The notes beneath the pieces are model-generated. The model was not told the origin of the DNA and made no database searches. It worked only from the letters and a program-made list of their open reading frames with translations. This document shows positions 7,066-12,639 of a stretch of DNA of 12,639 bases, piece by piece (within the stretch, counting starts at the first letter, position 1; every line of letters starts with the position of its first letter). This DNA is from Streptomyces katrae. Its GTDB lineage: Bacteria > Actinomycetota > Actinomycetes > Streptomycetales > Streptomycetaceae. The stretch covers positions 1-12,639 of the forward strand of contig NZ_JZWV01000615.1 of NCBI RefSeq assembly GCF_000966975.1, written 5' to 3'. A program made the translations under genes and the position numbers.

Positions 7066-7733
7066 GTCGGCACCGGGCAGAGGGTGACCTTGGTGATACC
7101 GGGCAGGCGGGAGATCTCCGTCCTCAGCTTCTCCCGGCCCGGTGCCGAGAGCTGTTCGGTGAAGCGGACGTCCAGGTAGGAGCCCTCGTCGGACTCGGTC
7201 CCGAACACGTGCGTCGCCCCGAACGGCTTCAGGTGCTCTTCCGCGGCCCCGACGCCCCGGTAGAGCCCGGGAGCGGTGACGGCCCGGAAGGTGTGGGGCT
7301 CGGCCAGTGCGGGGCCGATGTGGAAGTGCCAGGCGAAGGCGGCGTAGCCGACGAGGGCGGCCGTGGTGATCGCGGCCCCGATGCCGCCGACCGCCTTGGC
7401 GGCGACCGGGCGCCGGCGCGGGTCCGCGTGCGCGGCGAGCAGGAGGACCAGGGCCGACGGCCAGAACACGACCATCCCGAACATGACGCCCAGCACCCCC
7501 CACCCGAGCAGCGAGAGCCCGACGGCCAGGCACGTGCCGACGAAGTGCCGCGGCGAGCGGAGGGCCGGCAGCGGAACCGCCGTGGCGAGGCACGTCACCA
7601 CGAACATGGGCGCCGGGCCCAACTGAACCCCCCACAACGTCACGGGCACGGCGATGACCACCGCGGCCACGGCCAGGGCCTTCTGGAGCCCGTGGACGGG
7701 TGCCGTGGGGTCCTGCTCCTCGTCGACGCTCAT
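7056..7733 (-). CDS. Polytopic membrane protein with C-terminal soluble domain, first gene of a two-gene unit
   Basis: A 225-residue protein with hydrophobic segments at about residues 19-38, 41-58, 64-83, 85-103 and 112-137, i.e. roughly five membrane passes, then a soluble tail of about 80 residues (EPHTFRAVTAPGLYRG to the C-terminal CPVPTCG). The tail has alternating strand/helix character and two terminal cysteines. With five passes the tail would lie on the opposite side from the N-terminus, possibly outside. I do not recognise the family. Three ATGs are possible: 7757, 7736 and 7733. I prefer 7733 because a G-run (7737-7742) is the only ribosome-binding candidate, and because 7757 lies inside the palindromic operator. 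The gene is headed by two abutting operators and overlaps the lipoprotein gene by 10 bases. Confidence 0.72.
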   Translation of the reverse strand: MSVDEEQDPTAPVHGLQKALAVAAVVIAVPVTLWGVQLGPAPMFVVTCLATAVPLPALRSPRHFVGTCLAVGLSLLGWGVLGVMFGMVVFWPSALVLLLAAHADPRRRPVAAKAVGGIGAAITTAALVGYAAFAWHFHIGPALAEPHTFRAVTAPGLYRGVGAAEEHLKPFGATHVFGTESDEGSYLDVRFTEQLSAPGREKLRTEISRLPGITKVTLCPVPTCG

Positions 7734-7747
7734 CATCCCCCCGTTGT

Positions 7748-7775
7748 TTGAACGCATTCAACTGAACGCGTTCAA
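7748..7775. promoter_or_regulatory. Two abutting palindromic operators
   Basis: Two 14-base copies stand back to back: TTGAACGCATTCAA (7748-7761) and CTGAACGCGTTCAA (7762-7775). The second holds a perfect 12-bp palindrome, TGAACGCGTTCA; the first keeps perfect outer arms TTGAA/TTCAA. This is the form of TetR-type repressor sites. They lie 14 to 42 bases ahead of the membrane-protein start and probably overlap its promoter, so binding should repress the two-gene unit. The divergent AraC gene starts 210 bases away and is less likely to be the target. The site itself is clear; the regulator class is inferred. Confidence 0.7.
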
Positions 7776-7985
7776 TCGAGCTTGTGCGGCGGGCCGTGCA
7801 AAGCGCCGAAGGGTCGGGTGCGCCTCGTCAGCGGGCGCGGCCGGTGACCACCTGCCGGGCCGCGCGGCAGGGTGCCCCGCGCTCGGCGGGCGGGCGGGGG
7901 CCCGACCGGAGCGGGCACAGGATGTCGGGTGCGGCAGGCTTGGTGCTTCCTAAGGTCGGTGATCGGAAGGGAAGGAGGCCGGGGT

Positions 7986-8864
7986 TTGCTGGAGCGGCTG
8001 AACCAGGCCATGGAGTACGTCGAGGCTCATCTCGACCAGCGCATCGAGGTGTCGGAACTGGCCCGGATCACGGTCACGTCGGAGTACCACTTGCGACGGC
8101 TGTTCTCGTCGCTGGCCGGGATGCCGCTGTCGGAGTACGTCCGGCGCCGGCGGCTCACCGTCGCGGGGGCCGCGGTCCTGGCGGGGGAGCCGACCCTGCT
8201 GGAGATCGCGGTCCGTTACGGCTACACCTCGGGCGAGGCCTTCGCCAGGGCGTTCCGTGCCGTGCACGGTGTCGGCCCCGGCGAGGCCAGGCGTACCGGC
8301 GCCGCTCTGAGCTCACAGCCCCGGCTGTCCTTCCGCCTCACCGTCGAAGGGAACAGCACCATGCGGTACCGCATCGTGGAGAAGGAATCATTCAGGGTCG
8401 TCGGCAGGAAGGCCCGCGTCCCGCTGATCTACCAGGGGGTCAACCCGCACATCGCCGAGCACATACGGAGCATCCCGGCGGAGACGATGCTGCGGATCGC
8501 CGGCTTCTCGGACCAGGACCCGGAGGGTGTGGTGTCGGCGACGGTGCGGCTGTCGGATGGCTTCGAGGAGGGCAGCGAACTGGACTACTACCACTGCGTG
8601 GTCACCGCAGCGGCTGCCGCCGGGCTGCCCGGGGACCTCGACGTGCTGGACTGCCCGGCGGGCACCTGGGCCGTGTTCGAGAACAGCGGGCCGTTCCCGC
8701 AGGCGCTGCAGCAGATGTGGGCCGACGTCGCCGCTCAGTGGATCCCGTCCAACCCGTACGAGTACCGTCCGGGCCCGGAGATCCTCCGTACCCGTCCCCA
8801 TCCCGGCGAGCCGGAGCATTCCGACGCGCAGCTGTGGATCCCGGTGACCCGCACCACGGCCTGA
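7986..8864 (+). CDS. AraC-family transcriptional regulator with GyrI-like effector-binding domain
   Basis: A 292-residue regulator. Residues about 3-105 form the double helix-turn-helix AraC/XylS domain: the first HTH around IEVSELARITVTSEYHLRRLF, the second around TLLEIAVRYGYTSGEAFARAFRAVHG. Residues about 122-290 (MRYRIVEKESFRVVGRKARV to AQLWIPV) match the GyrI-like/AraC_E_bind effector domain, so it is of the Rob/SoxS-with-effector-domain architecture and probably senses a small hydrophobic or cationic ligand. The start is decided by the ribosome-binding site: AAGGGAAGGAGG (7967-7978) is followed after seven bases by TTG 7986, giving MLERLNQAMEYVEAHL, the normal N-terminus of this group. 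An upstream ATG at 7872 would add 38 Arg/Gly-rich residues and is unlikely. A TAAGGT at 7951-7956 could be its -10 box. Its targets are not evident; the membrane protein pair is a candidate only by proximity. Confidence 0.88.
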   Translation: MLERLNQAMEYVEAHLDQRIEVSELARITVTSEYHLRRLFSSLAGMPLSEYVRRRRLTVAGAAVLAGEPTLLEIAVRYGYTSGEAFARAFRAVHGVGPGEARRTGAALSSQPRLSFRLTVEGNSTMRYRIVEKESFRVVGRKARVPLIYQGVNPHIAEHIRSIPAETMLRIAGFSDQDPEGVVSATVRLSDGFEEGSELDYYHCVVTAAAAAGLPGDLDVLDCPAGTWAVFENSGPFPQALQQMWADVAAQWIPSNPYEYRPGPEILRTRPHPGEPEHSDAQLWIPVTRTTA

Positions 8865-8876
8865 CCGGGCCGTCGG

Positions 8877-8909
8877 AGCCCCGGCGATCTTGCATGGACC
8901 GCCGGGGCT
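8877..8909 (+). terminator. Hairpin between the AraC and MOSC genes
   Basis: AGCCCCGGCG (8877-8886) and CGCCGGGGCT (8900-8909) form a perfect 10-bp stem with a 13-base loop, 13 bases after the AraC stop. It probably terminates the AraC transcript. The loop contains the likely -35 box of the next gene, so terminator and promoter overlap. Confidence 0.65.
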
Positions 8910-8920
8910 GATCGGATAAT
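8890..8920 (+). promoter_or_regulatory. Promoter of the MOSC gene, probably leaderless
   Basis: A -10-like GATAAT (8915-8920, five of six matches to TATAAT) ends six bases before the ATG at 8927, and a -35-like TTGCAT (8890-8895) lies 19 bases further upstream. No Shine-Dalgarno sequence precedes the ATG. This spacing puts the transcription start at or next to the A of the start codon, the arrangement of leaderless actinomycete genes. The 19-base spacer is slightly long. Confidence 0.55.
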
Positions 8921-8926
8921 CGGCCC

Positions 8927-9793
8927 ATGGGAACTGTGACGGCCTTGTGCCGGTATCCGGTGAAGTCCATGCTCGGCGAAGCGCTGACCAGCGTCCGGAT
9001 CACGGAGGAAGGACTGGCCGGGGACCGGGAGTTCGCCGTGCTGGACGAGGCCGGCGCGGTCGCCAGCGCGAAGCACCCGCGCAAGTGGGGCGCGCTGCTG
9101 GACTGCCGGAGCAGGTCGGCCGGACCGGGCGCGGCCCGGGTGGAGCTGCCCGGCGGTGACGTGCTGCCGGCCGGGGGCGCGGAGCTGGACGCACGGCTGT
9201 CGGCCCTGCTGGGGCGCCGGGTGGCCGTGTCGGGCGAGCCGCCGGAACAGGGGCTCCTCGAGCGTGCGGTTCCCGACTACGAGGGCGGGCTCCCCGAAGT
9301 CCTGCGGCCGCGGGCGTCCGTGGACTCGACCGGAGGGACGATCACCGCCGGACGGGTCGCCGCCGGAACCTTCTTCGACTTCGGCCGGGTCCACCTCGTC
9401 ACCACCAACAGCCTGCGCAGCCTCCGGCGCACCCACCCCGCGGGGGACTTCGACCCCCTGCGCTTCCGGCCGAACCTGGTGGTCGACCTCCCGGGCGGGC
9501 CGGGGTTCCCCGAGGACTCCTGGCAGGGCGGCACCCTGCGGATCGGGCCGGCCCTGTTCCGGGTCGTCGTGCCCACGCCCCGCTGCGTGGTCCCCAACCT
9601 GGGCCACGGCGAACTGCCCCCGGACGTGGGCATCATGCGCGCCGTGGCCCGCGAGCACCGGGTGCCGGTGCTCGACCTGGGCCGGCTGTCCTGCGTGGGC
9701 GTGTACCTGGAGGTGCTGGAGCCGGGGACCGTCCGCACCGGCGATGAGGTGACCGTCCACCCCGACCCGGCGATCCGACGGACTACGGGCTGA
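8927..9793 (+). CDS. MOSC domain-containing protein (mARC/YcbX-like)
   Basis: A 288-residue cytoplasmic protein. The N-terminal MOSC_N beta-barrel is seen in TALCRYPVKSMLGEAL (residues 4-19) and GLAGDREFAVLD (26-37). The C-terminal MOSC domain has RFRPNLVV (from 179), GTLRIG, and the key cysteine in PTPRCVVPN (C220), which in mARC-type enzymes ligates the molybdenum cofactor. Relatives reduce N-hydroxylated compounds using partner redox proteins. There is no fused ferredoxin domain, unlike YcbX, so an electron donor must come from elsewhere; none is encoded nearby. The start is supported by a leaderless promoter. Function in N-hydroxyl reduction or sulphur/Moco transfer is inferred from family; domain identity is firm. 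Confidence 0.9.
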   Translation: MGTVTALCRYPVKSMLGEALTSVRITEEGLAGDREFAVLDEAGAVASAKHPRKWGALLDCRSRSAGPGAARVELPGGDVLPAGGAELDARLSALLGRRVAVSGEPPEQGLLERAVPDYEGGLPEVLRPRASVDSTGGTITAGRVAAGTFFDFGRVHLVTTNSLRSLRRTHPAGDFDPLRFRPNLVVDLPGGPGFPEDSWQGGTLRIGPALFRVVVPTPRCVVPNLGHGELPPDVGIMRAVAREHRVPVLDLGRLSCVGVYLEVLEPGTVRTGDEVTVHPDPAIRRTTG

Positions 9794-9801
9794 CGGGCTG
9801 A

Positions 9802-9853
9802 CGGGGCCGAACGGATGCAAGCAAGCGGCCGGAGCCGCCGTATCCGTGCCCCG
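9802..9853. terminator. Composite bidirectional terminator hairpin
   Basis: Nested arms are visible: CGGGGC (9802-9807) with GCCCCG (9848-9853), ACGGAT (9811-9816) with ATCCGT (9842-9847), and GCGGC (9825-9829) with GCCGC (9834-9838) around a CGGA loop. Internal unpaired bases separate the stems. It lies between the convergent MOSC (stop 9793) and propeller (stop 9883) genes and probably stops transcription from both. Confidence 0.6.
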
Positions 9854-9875
9854 CTGACACCGCCCGCTGACACCG
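9851..9875. repeat. Two 12-base direct repeats
   Basis: CCGCTGACACCG occurs at 9851-9862 and again at 9864-9875, separated by one base, just before the stop of the propeller gene. It looks like a local duplication in a non-coding gap, with no evident function. Confidence 0.6.
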
Positions 9876-9882
9876 GCCGCGG

Positions 9883-10935
9883 TCAGGCGGGGCGCGGTAC
9901 GTACGCCAGGCCGTGCGCGCCGGCTTCGCCGAGCTTGGCGATGTCCAGCCGGGCCAGGCGTTCCAGCGTCTCCAGGTCGACGACGTCGACGGTGGAGGAG
10001 ATGACGCAGGACACGTAGCCGAGCCGGCCGTCGGGGGAGGAGGAGATGGTCAGCGGGAAGAGCCCCACCTCGACCTCGCCCAGCCGCTTGCGGGTGTCCG
10101 CGCAGAACACGGTGAGGAGACCCGGCGCGTGCCGGCCGAGCCGCGCGCCCGGCTCGGCCGTCATGCGCAGCTCGCCCGCGAGGAGCTTGCCCGTCGACGT
10201 CAGGTGGACCGGCAGGACGACGTTCTCCGTGGGCAGGGTGTCCACGACGGAGGCGGTCAGGGGGTCGATGACCCGGATACCGGTGGCCGGCCGCTCCCCG
10301 GCGCCCCCGGAGAAGCTGGCGTACGGCGCGGCGACGAAGGCGTGCGCGCCGTCGGCGGAGACGGCGAGCCCCTCACTGCCCGGGACCTCGACCTTCGCGG
10401 TGAGCACGCCCCGTTCGAGGTCCACGACGGACACGAACGGCGCCTCCTTGTTGGTGGCGTACCCGGTCCGCCCCGCCGGGTCGATCGCGAACCAGTGCGG
10501 ACCGGGCGCGTCCGTGTCGATCCTGCCGAGGGCCCGGTGGGTCGACGTGTCGATCACCACCACACCGCCCGGCCGGTCCTCCCCGCTCTCCACGCTGACG
10601 TAGAGCCGCCCGCGCCCGGTGTCCAGCGCCAGCCCGTGCGGGCCGTGCTCCGGCGCGAGGTCGACGATCTCGACGATGCGGCGGCTGTCGGGATCGATGA
10701 CGGCGAGCTCGGTGCGCCGGCCGGCGTTCGCGTGGTAGTAGCCCGAGTGGTACGTCAGCGTGCACCACAGCAGTCGCTGCGTCGGGTCGTAGCACAGCTC
10801 GTGCGGCTCGGCGGGGACCGGCAGGTCGCCGAGGTGGCGGTCGGAGGCGGCGTCGAAGAACGAGACCGCCGGTCCGCTCTGGCTGACGACGGCCAGTACG
10901 TCGCCCTCTCGACCGGCACGGGGGGACTGCTGCAC
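9883..10935 (-). CDS. YVTN-type beta-propeller protein
   Basis: A 350-residue protein built of repeated blades. Recurring units are seen as PHELCYDPTQRLLWC, PHGLALDTGRGRLYVSVES with VVVIDTSTHRALGRI, PHWFAIDPAGRTGYATNK with VSVVDLERGVLTAKV, GLAVSADGAHAFVA, and ISSSPDGRLGYVS with VDVVDLETLERLARL. This is the YVTN/lactonase-like propeller pattern. No signal peptide is visible, so it is probably cytoplasmic. No catalytic residues can be assigned, so it may bind a ligand or partner, or be a lactonase-like hydrolase. Start: GTG 10935 has AAGGAG five bases upstream on the minus strand and is my choice; ATG 10986, with GGAG seven bases upstream, would add 17 residues and is a real alternative. It is transcribed divergently from a LysR gene, its likely regulator. 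Confidence 0.82.
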   Translation of the reverse strand: MQQSPRAGREGDVLAVVSQSGPAVSFFDAASDRHLGDLPVPAEPHELCYDPTQRLLWCTLTYHSGYYHANAGRRTELAVIDPDSRRIVEIVDLAPEHGPHGLALDTGRGRLYVSVESGEDRPGGVVVIDTSTHRALGRIDTDAPGPHWFAIDPAGRTGYATNKEAPFVSVVDLERGVLTAKVEVPGSEGLAVSADGAHAFVAAPYASFSGGAGERPATGIRVIDPLTASVVDTLPTENVVLPVHLTSTGKLLAGELRMTAEPGARLGRHAPGLLTVFCADTRKRLGEVEVGLFPLTISSSPDGRLGYVSCVISSTVDVVDLETLERLARLDIAKLGEAGAHGLAYVPRPA

Positions 10936-11016
10936 AGCGGCTCCTTGAAGGGGTGAAGCGGGAACGCCACGCGTCTTCGCGGGCATCCCCACTCTCCGGT
11001 GCCGGCGGATCGGACA

Positions 11017-11056
11017 GCAATGCAAAGATTGACAGCTAATCATTGCCCCATACGCA
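11017..11056. promoter_or_regulatory. LysR/propeller divergent promoter with inverted repeat
   Basis: The inverted repeat GCAATG-N18-CATTGC (11017-11022 and 11041-11046) lies in an AT-richer stretch between the divergent genes. Inside it are a -35-like TTGACA (11029-11034) reading towards the LysR gene, with a -10 candidate TACGCA (11051-11056) after 16 bases, and a smaller dyad ATT-N7-AAT (11028-11040), the type of core LysR regulators often bind. A LysR protein bound here could control both genes. The repeat is seen; its regulator is inferred. Confidence 0.5.
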
Positions 11057-11083
11057 AAACCGCACTTCAGGAGAGAGTCGTTG

Positions 11084-11994
11084 ATGGATCTCAACCTGCT
11101 GCGCGTCCTGGACGCCCTGCTCCAGGAGAGCAGCGTGACCCGCGCCGCCGAACGCCTCGGCAGCTCGCCCGCGGCGGTCAGCCGCAGCCTGGCCCGGCTC
11201 CGCCGCACCGTCGGAGACCCGCTGCTGGTCCGGGCCGGCCAGGGGCTGGTCCCCACCCCGCGCGCCGAGGAACTCCGCGAGGAGGTCGCCGGGTTGCTGC
11301 GCGGCTGCGACAGCGTGCTGCGGCCCGGCGCCGGGTTCGACGCCGTGCACCTGGAGCGCACGTTCACGGTGCAGGCCACCGACCTGCTGCTGGTGGGGCT
11401 GGCCGGGAGCCTGACCGAGCGGATCCACGCCGAGGCCCCGCGGGTGGACGTGGTCTTCCTCCCCGAGGCGGTGGAGGGCGGTCCCGGGCTCCGGCAGGGC
11501 TGGGTCGACGTCGAACTGGGCGTCCTCGGACACCTGGACCCGGAGATCCGCACCCGGCCCCTCGCCCGGATGCCGCTGGTCGGGGTCGCCCGCAGCGGCC
11601 ACCCCCTCTTCGACGGACGGATCGACGCCCGCCGCTTCGCCGCGGCCGACCACATCGGCATCTCCCGCCTCTCGGGCCCATCGACAGCGCCCTCGCGGAA
11701 CTCGGCCTGCGCCGCCGGACCGCCGTCGTCGTACCCAGCCACACGAGCGCGATGATGCTCGCCCGCGACACCGACCTCGTCGCGCTCAGCCTGGCCGACT
11801 GGCTCCCCGACACGATCGAGGCCCTGGGCGTGCGCACCTTCCCCGTCCCCCTGGACCTGGAACCCCTGGACCTCGGCATGGCCTGGCACCCCCGCAACTC
11901 GGCGGACCCGGGACACCGCTGGTTCCGCGAACACCTCGCCTCCGCCGTCCTGTCCCCGGCCGGCCCGGCGCGGCGCGGCGCATGCCGGGCGTAG
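11084..11994 (+). pseudogene. LysR-family transcriptional regulator, -1 frameshift
   Basis: ATG 11084 follows AGGAGAG by about eight bases and encodes a classical winged HTH (MDLNLLRVLDALLQESSVTRAAERL, AAVSRSLARLRRTVGDPLLVR, residues 1-52) and most of a LysR effector-binding domain (from about 85). After about residue 198 the reading frame is lost: the annotated frame ends at 11755 with an unrelated tail, while the conserved continuation GPIDSALAELGLRRR and the rest up to HRWFREHLASAVL is in the -1 frame, to the stop at 11992-11994. Joined, the product would be about 303 residues, normal for the family. The join falls in GGGCCCA (11674-11680). A lost C from a CCCC run explains it most simply; sequencing error, true mutation or, less likely, ribosomal slippage remain possible. 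If unshifted, a 223-residue truncated regulator (11084-11755) results. It is divergent to the propeller gene, its probable target. Confidence 0.8.
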
Positions 11995-12057
11995 CGGGGG
12001 GTACGACTCCTTCCGTACGAGGCGTGCTGACCACGACCCAGGGACAGGGTGTCGGAA

Positions 12058-12639
12058 ATGATCAGAAAGCTGCAGGCGGTGGCACTGGACTGCGCCGACC
12101 CGGTACGGCTGGCGGAGTTCTACGCGGCCCTGCTCGGCGGCCGGGTGGTCGAGGACCCCGACGATCCCGACTGGCTGGAGGTGCACGGCTTCGAGGGGAC
12201 CCCGCTGGCCTGCCAGCGCGTGGACGGATACCAGCCGCCCCGGTGGCCGGGCCAGGATCGCCCGCAGCAGCTCCACCTCGACTTCGACGTGGACGACCTC
12301 GACGGCGAGGAGCGCCGGGCGCTCGCCCTCGGCGCGACCGTGCTCGAACGGACGGACCAGCTCCGCCCCGACGCCAACTGGCGCGTCTACGCGGACCCGG
12401 CCGGCCACCCCTTCTGCCTCTGCCTCCCTCTGCCTCCACTGAACCGTACGGCGCCGGGCCGGCCGCCCGCTGTCCGGTGGCGGGGTGCGGTGCGGCGGTC
12501 TGCGGAGGGCGCGCGCCGGGTGGACGCGCCCGCCCCGCACGCCTTCCCGCGCCCCCCGGGCCCGTGCTCGACTGTGCTCCTTCCGACCAGCAGGGGAGCC
12601 AGTCATGGAAGAGCCCGCCACCCGCCGCCGCACCACCCG
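12058..12639 (+). CDS. VOC (glyoxalase/bleomycin-resistance) family protein, stop codon displaced by a 10-bp duplication
   Basis: ATG 12058 has AGGGACAGGG about eight bases upstream. The first 122 or so residues are a full glyoxalase-like VOC domain: IRKLQAVALDCADPVRLAEFYAALLGG at the start, QLHLDFDVDDLD in the middle and WRVYADPAGHPFCLC at the end, where the family normally stops. Instead the frame stays open to the window edge (194 codons) with an Arg/Pro/Ala-rich tail unlike a folded domain. The cause is visible: CCTCTGCCTC occurs twice in tandem (12417-12426 and 12427-12436). Removing one copy restores HPFCLCLH and a TGA (now at 12440-12442), giving 124 residues. The ancestral gene therefore probably ended at 12442. 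The domain binds a metal or small ligand in many relatives; its substrate is unknown. The extended protein may still fold. Confidence 0.78.
   Translation, partial: MIRKLQAVALDCADPVRLAEFYAALLGGRVVEDPDDPDWLEVHGFEGTPLACQRVDGYQPPRWPGQDRPQQLHLDFDVDDLDGEERRALALGATVLERTDQLRPDANWRVYADPAGHPFCLCLPLPPLNRTAPGRPPAVRWRGAVRRSAEGARRVDAPAPHAFPRPPGPCSTVLLPTSRGASHGRARHPPPHHP
12417..12436. repeat. Exact 10-bp tandem duplication
   Basis: CCTCTGCCTC is repeated head to tail (12417-12426, 12427-12436) at the 3' end of the VOC coding region. The unit itself contains the shorter repeat CCTC, which favours slippage. Its length is not a multiple of three, so it shifts the frame past the original TGA. Confidence 0.9.
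12507..12531 (+). terminator. Hairpin after the ancestral VOC end
   Basis: GGGCGCG (12507-12513) and CGCGCCC (12525-12531) form a 7-bp stem with an 11-base loop, extended outside by GTGCGG (12486-12491) and CCGCAC (12535-12540). It lies about 65 bases after the ancestral TGA and before the next gene, supporting the view that the sequence from 12443 on was originally non-coding. Confidence 0.5.
12605..12639 (+). CDS. Start of a further gene, cut by the window edge
   Basis: ATG 12605 is preceded after six bases by AGGGGAG (12592-12598), a strong ribosome-binding site. Only MEEPATRRRTTR is visible, too little for identification. The basic, Thr-rich start would suit a DNA-binding or other cytoplasmic protein, but that is a guess. 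The readthrough frame of the VOC gene overlaps it in another phase. Confidence 0.5.
   Translation, partial: MEEPATRRRTT

Noticed and set aside
7872..7985. N-terminal extension of the AraC regulator from ATG 7872
   Set aside because: Arg/Gly-rich and unlike the family; the strong ribosome-binding site at 7967-7978 points to TTG 7986.
10987..12636. Upstream part of a 917-codon minus-strand frame ending in the propeller gene
   Set aside because: It is antisense to the LysR and VOC genes; the propeller gene has its own ribosome-binding site and start at 10935.
1..12639. Defence system, CRISPR array, biosynthetic gene cluster or mobile element
   Set aside because: No regular spaced repeats, transposase, integrase, nuclease, carrier-protein or synthase genes were found; the lone CoA ligase is not evidence of a cluster.

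Overview
The window looks like chromosomal DNA of a high-GC actinomycete, most probably Streptomyces. GC content is very high, the real genes have GC-saturated third codon positions, several genes start with GTG or TTG, one gene appears leaderless, and the protein set (secreted M1-type peptidase, AraC regulator with effector domain, MOSC protein, YVTN-type propeller, LysR and VOC proteins) is typical of streptomycetes. No rRNA, tRNA, CRISPR array, insertion sequence or phage gene is visible. The genus is inferred from composition and protein style only.

Layout: a probable terminator of an upstream gene (39-67); a RibD_C/DHFR-fold reductase (163-735, +); a small membrane protein (806-1138, +) converging on a deoxynucleoside kinase (1168-1830, -), with a shared terminator hairpin that contains the kinase stop codon; a 0.4 kb gap; a 98-residue membrane protein (2239-2535, +); an acyl/aryl-CoA ligase-type adenylate-forming enzyme (2661-4217, +) converging on a secreted M1-like metallopeptidase (4296-6200, -), again with a strong shared hairpin; a two-gene unit on the minus strand, a polytopic membrane protein (7056-7733) and an overlapping lipoprotein (6535-7065), headed by two abutting palindromic operators; an AraC/GyrI-like regulator (7986-8864, +); a MOSC protein with a leaderless promoter (8927-9793, +) converging on a YVTN/beta-propeller protein (9883-10935, -); a divergent LysR gene (11084-11994, +) broken by a -1 frameshift; a VOC-family gene (12058 onward, +) whose stop codon has been displaced by an exact 10-bp tandem duplication; and the first codons of a further gene (12605 to the edge).

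How they work together: most genes are monocistronic and separated by hairpins, so this is mainly a set of independent accessory metabolic and regulatory genes rather than one pathway. Supported functional pairings are the translationally coupled membrane protein/lipoprotein pair under the tandem palindromes, and the divergent LysR/propeller pair. I see no convincing new multi-gene system. The points most worth a second look are the two coding disruptions within about 760 bp (LysR and VOC), the tandem operator with no obvious cognate repressor in the window, and the domain arrangement of the peptidase.
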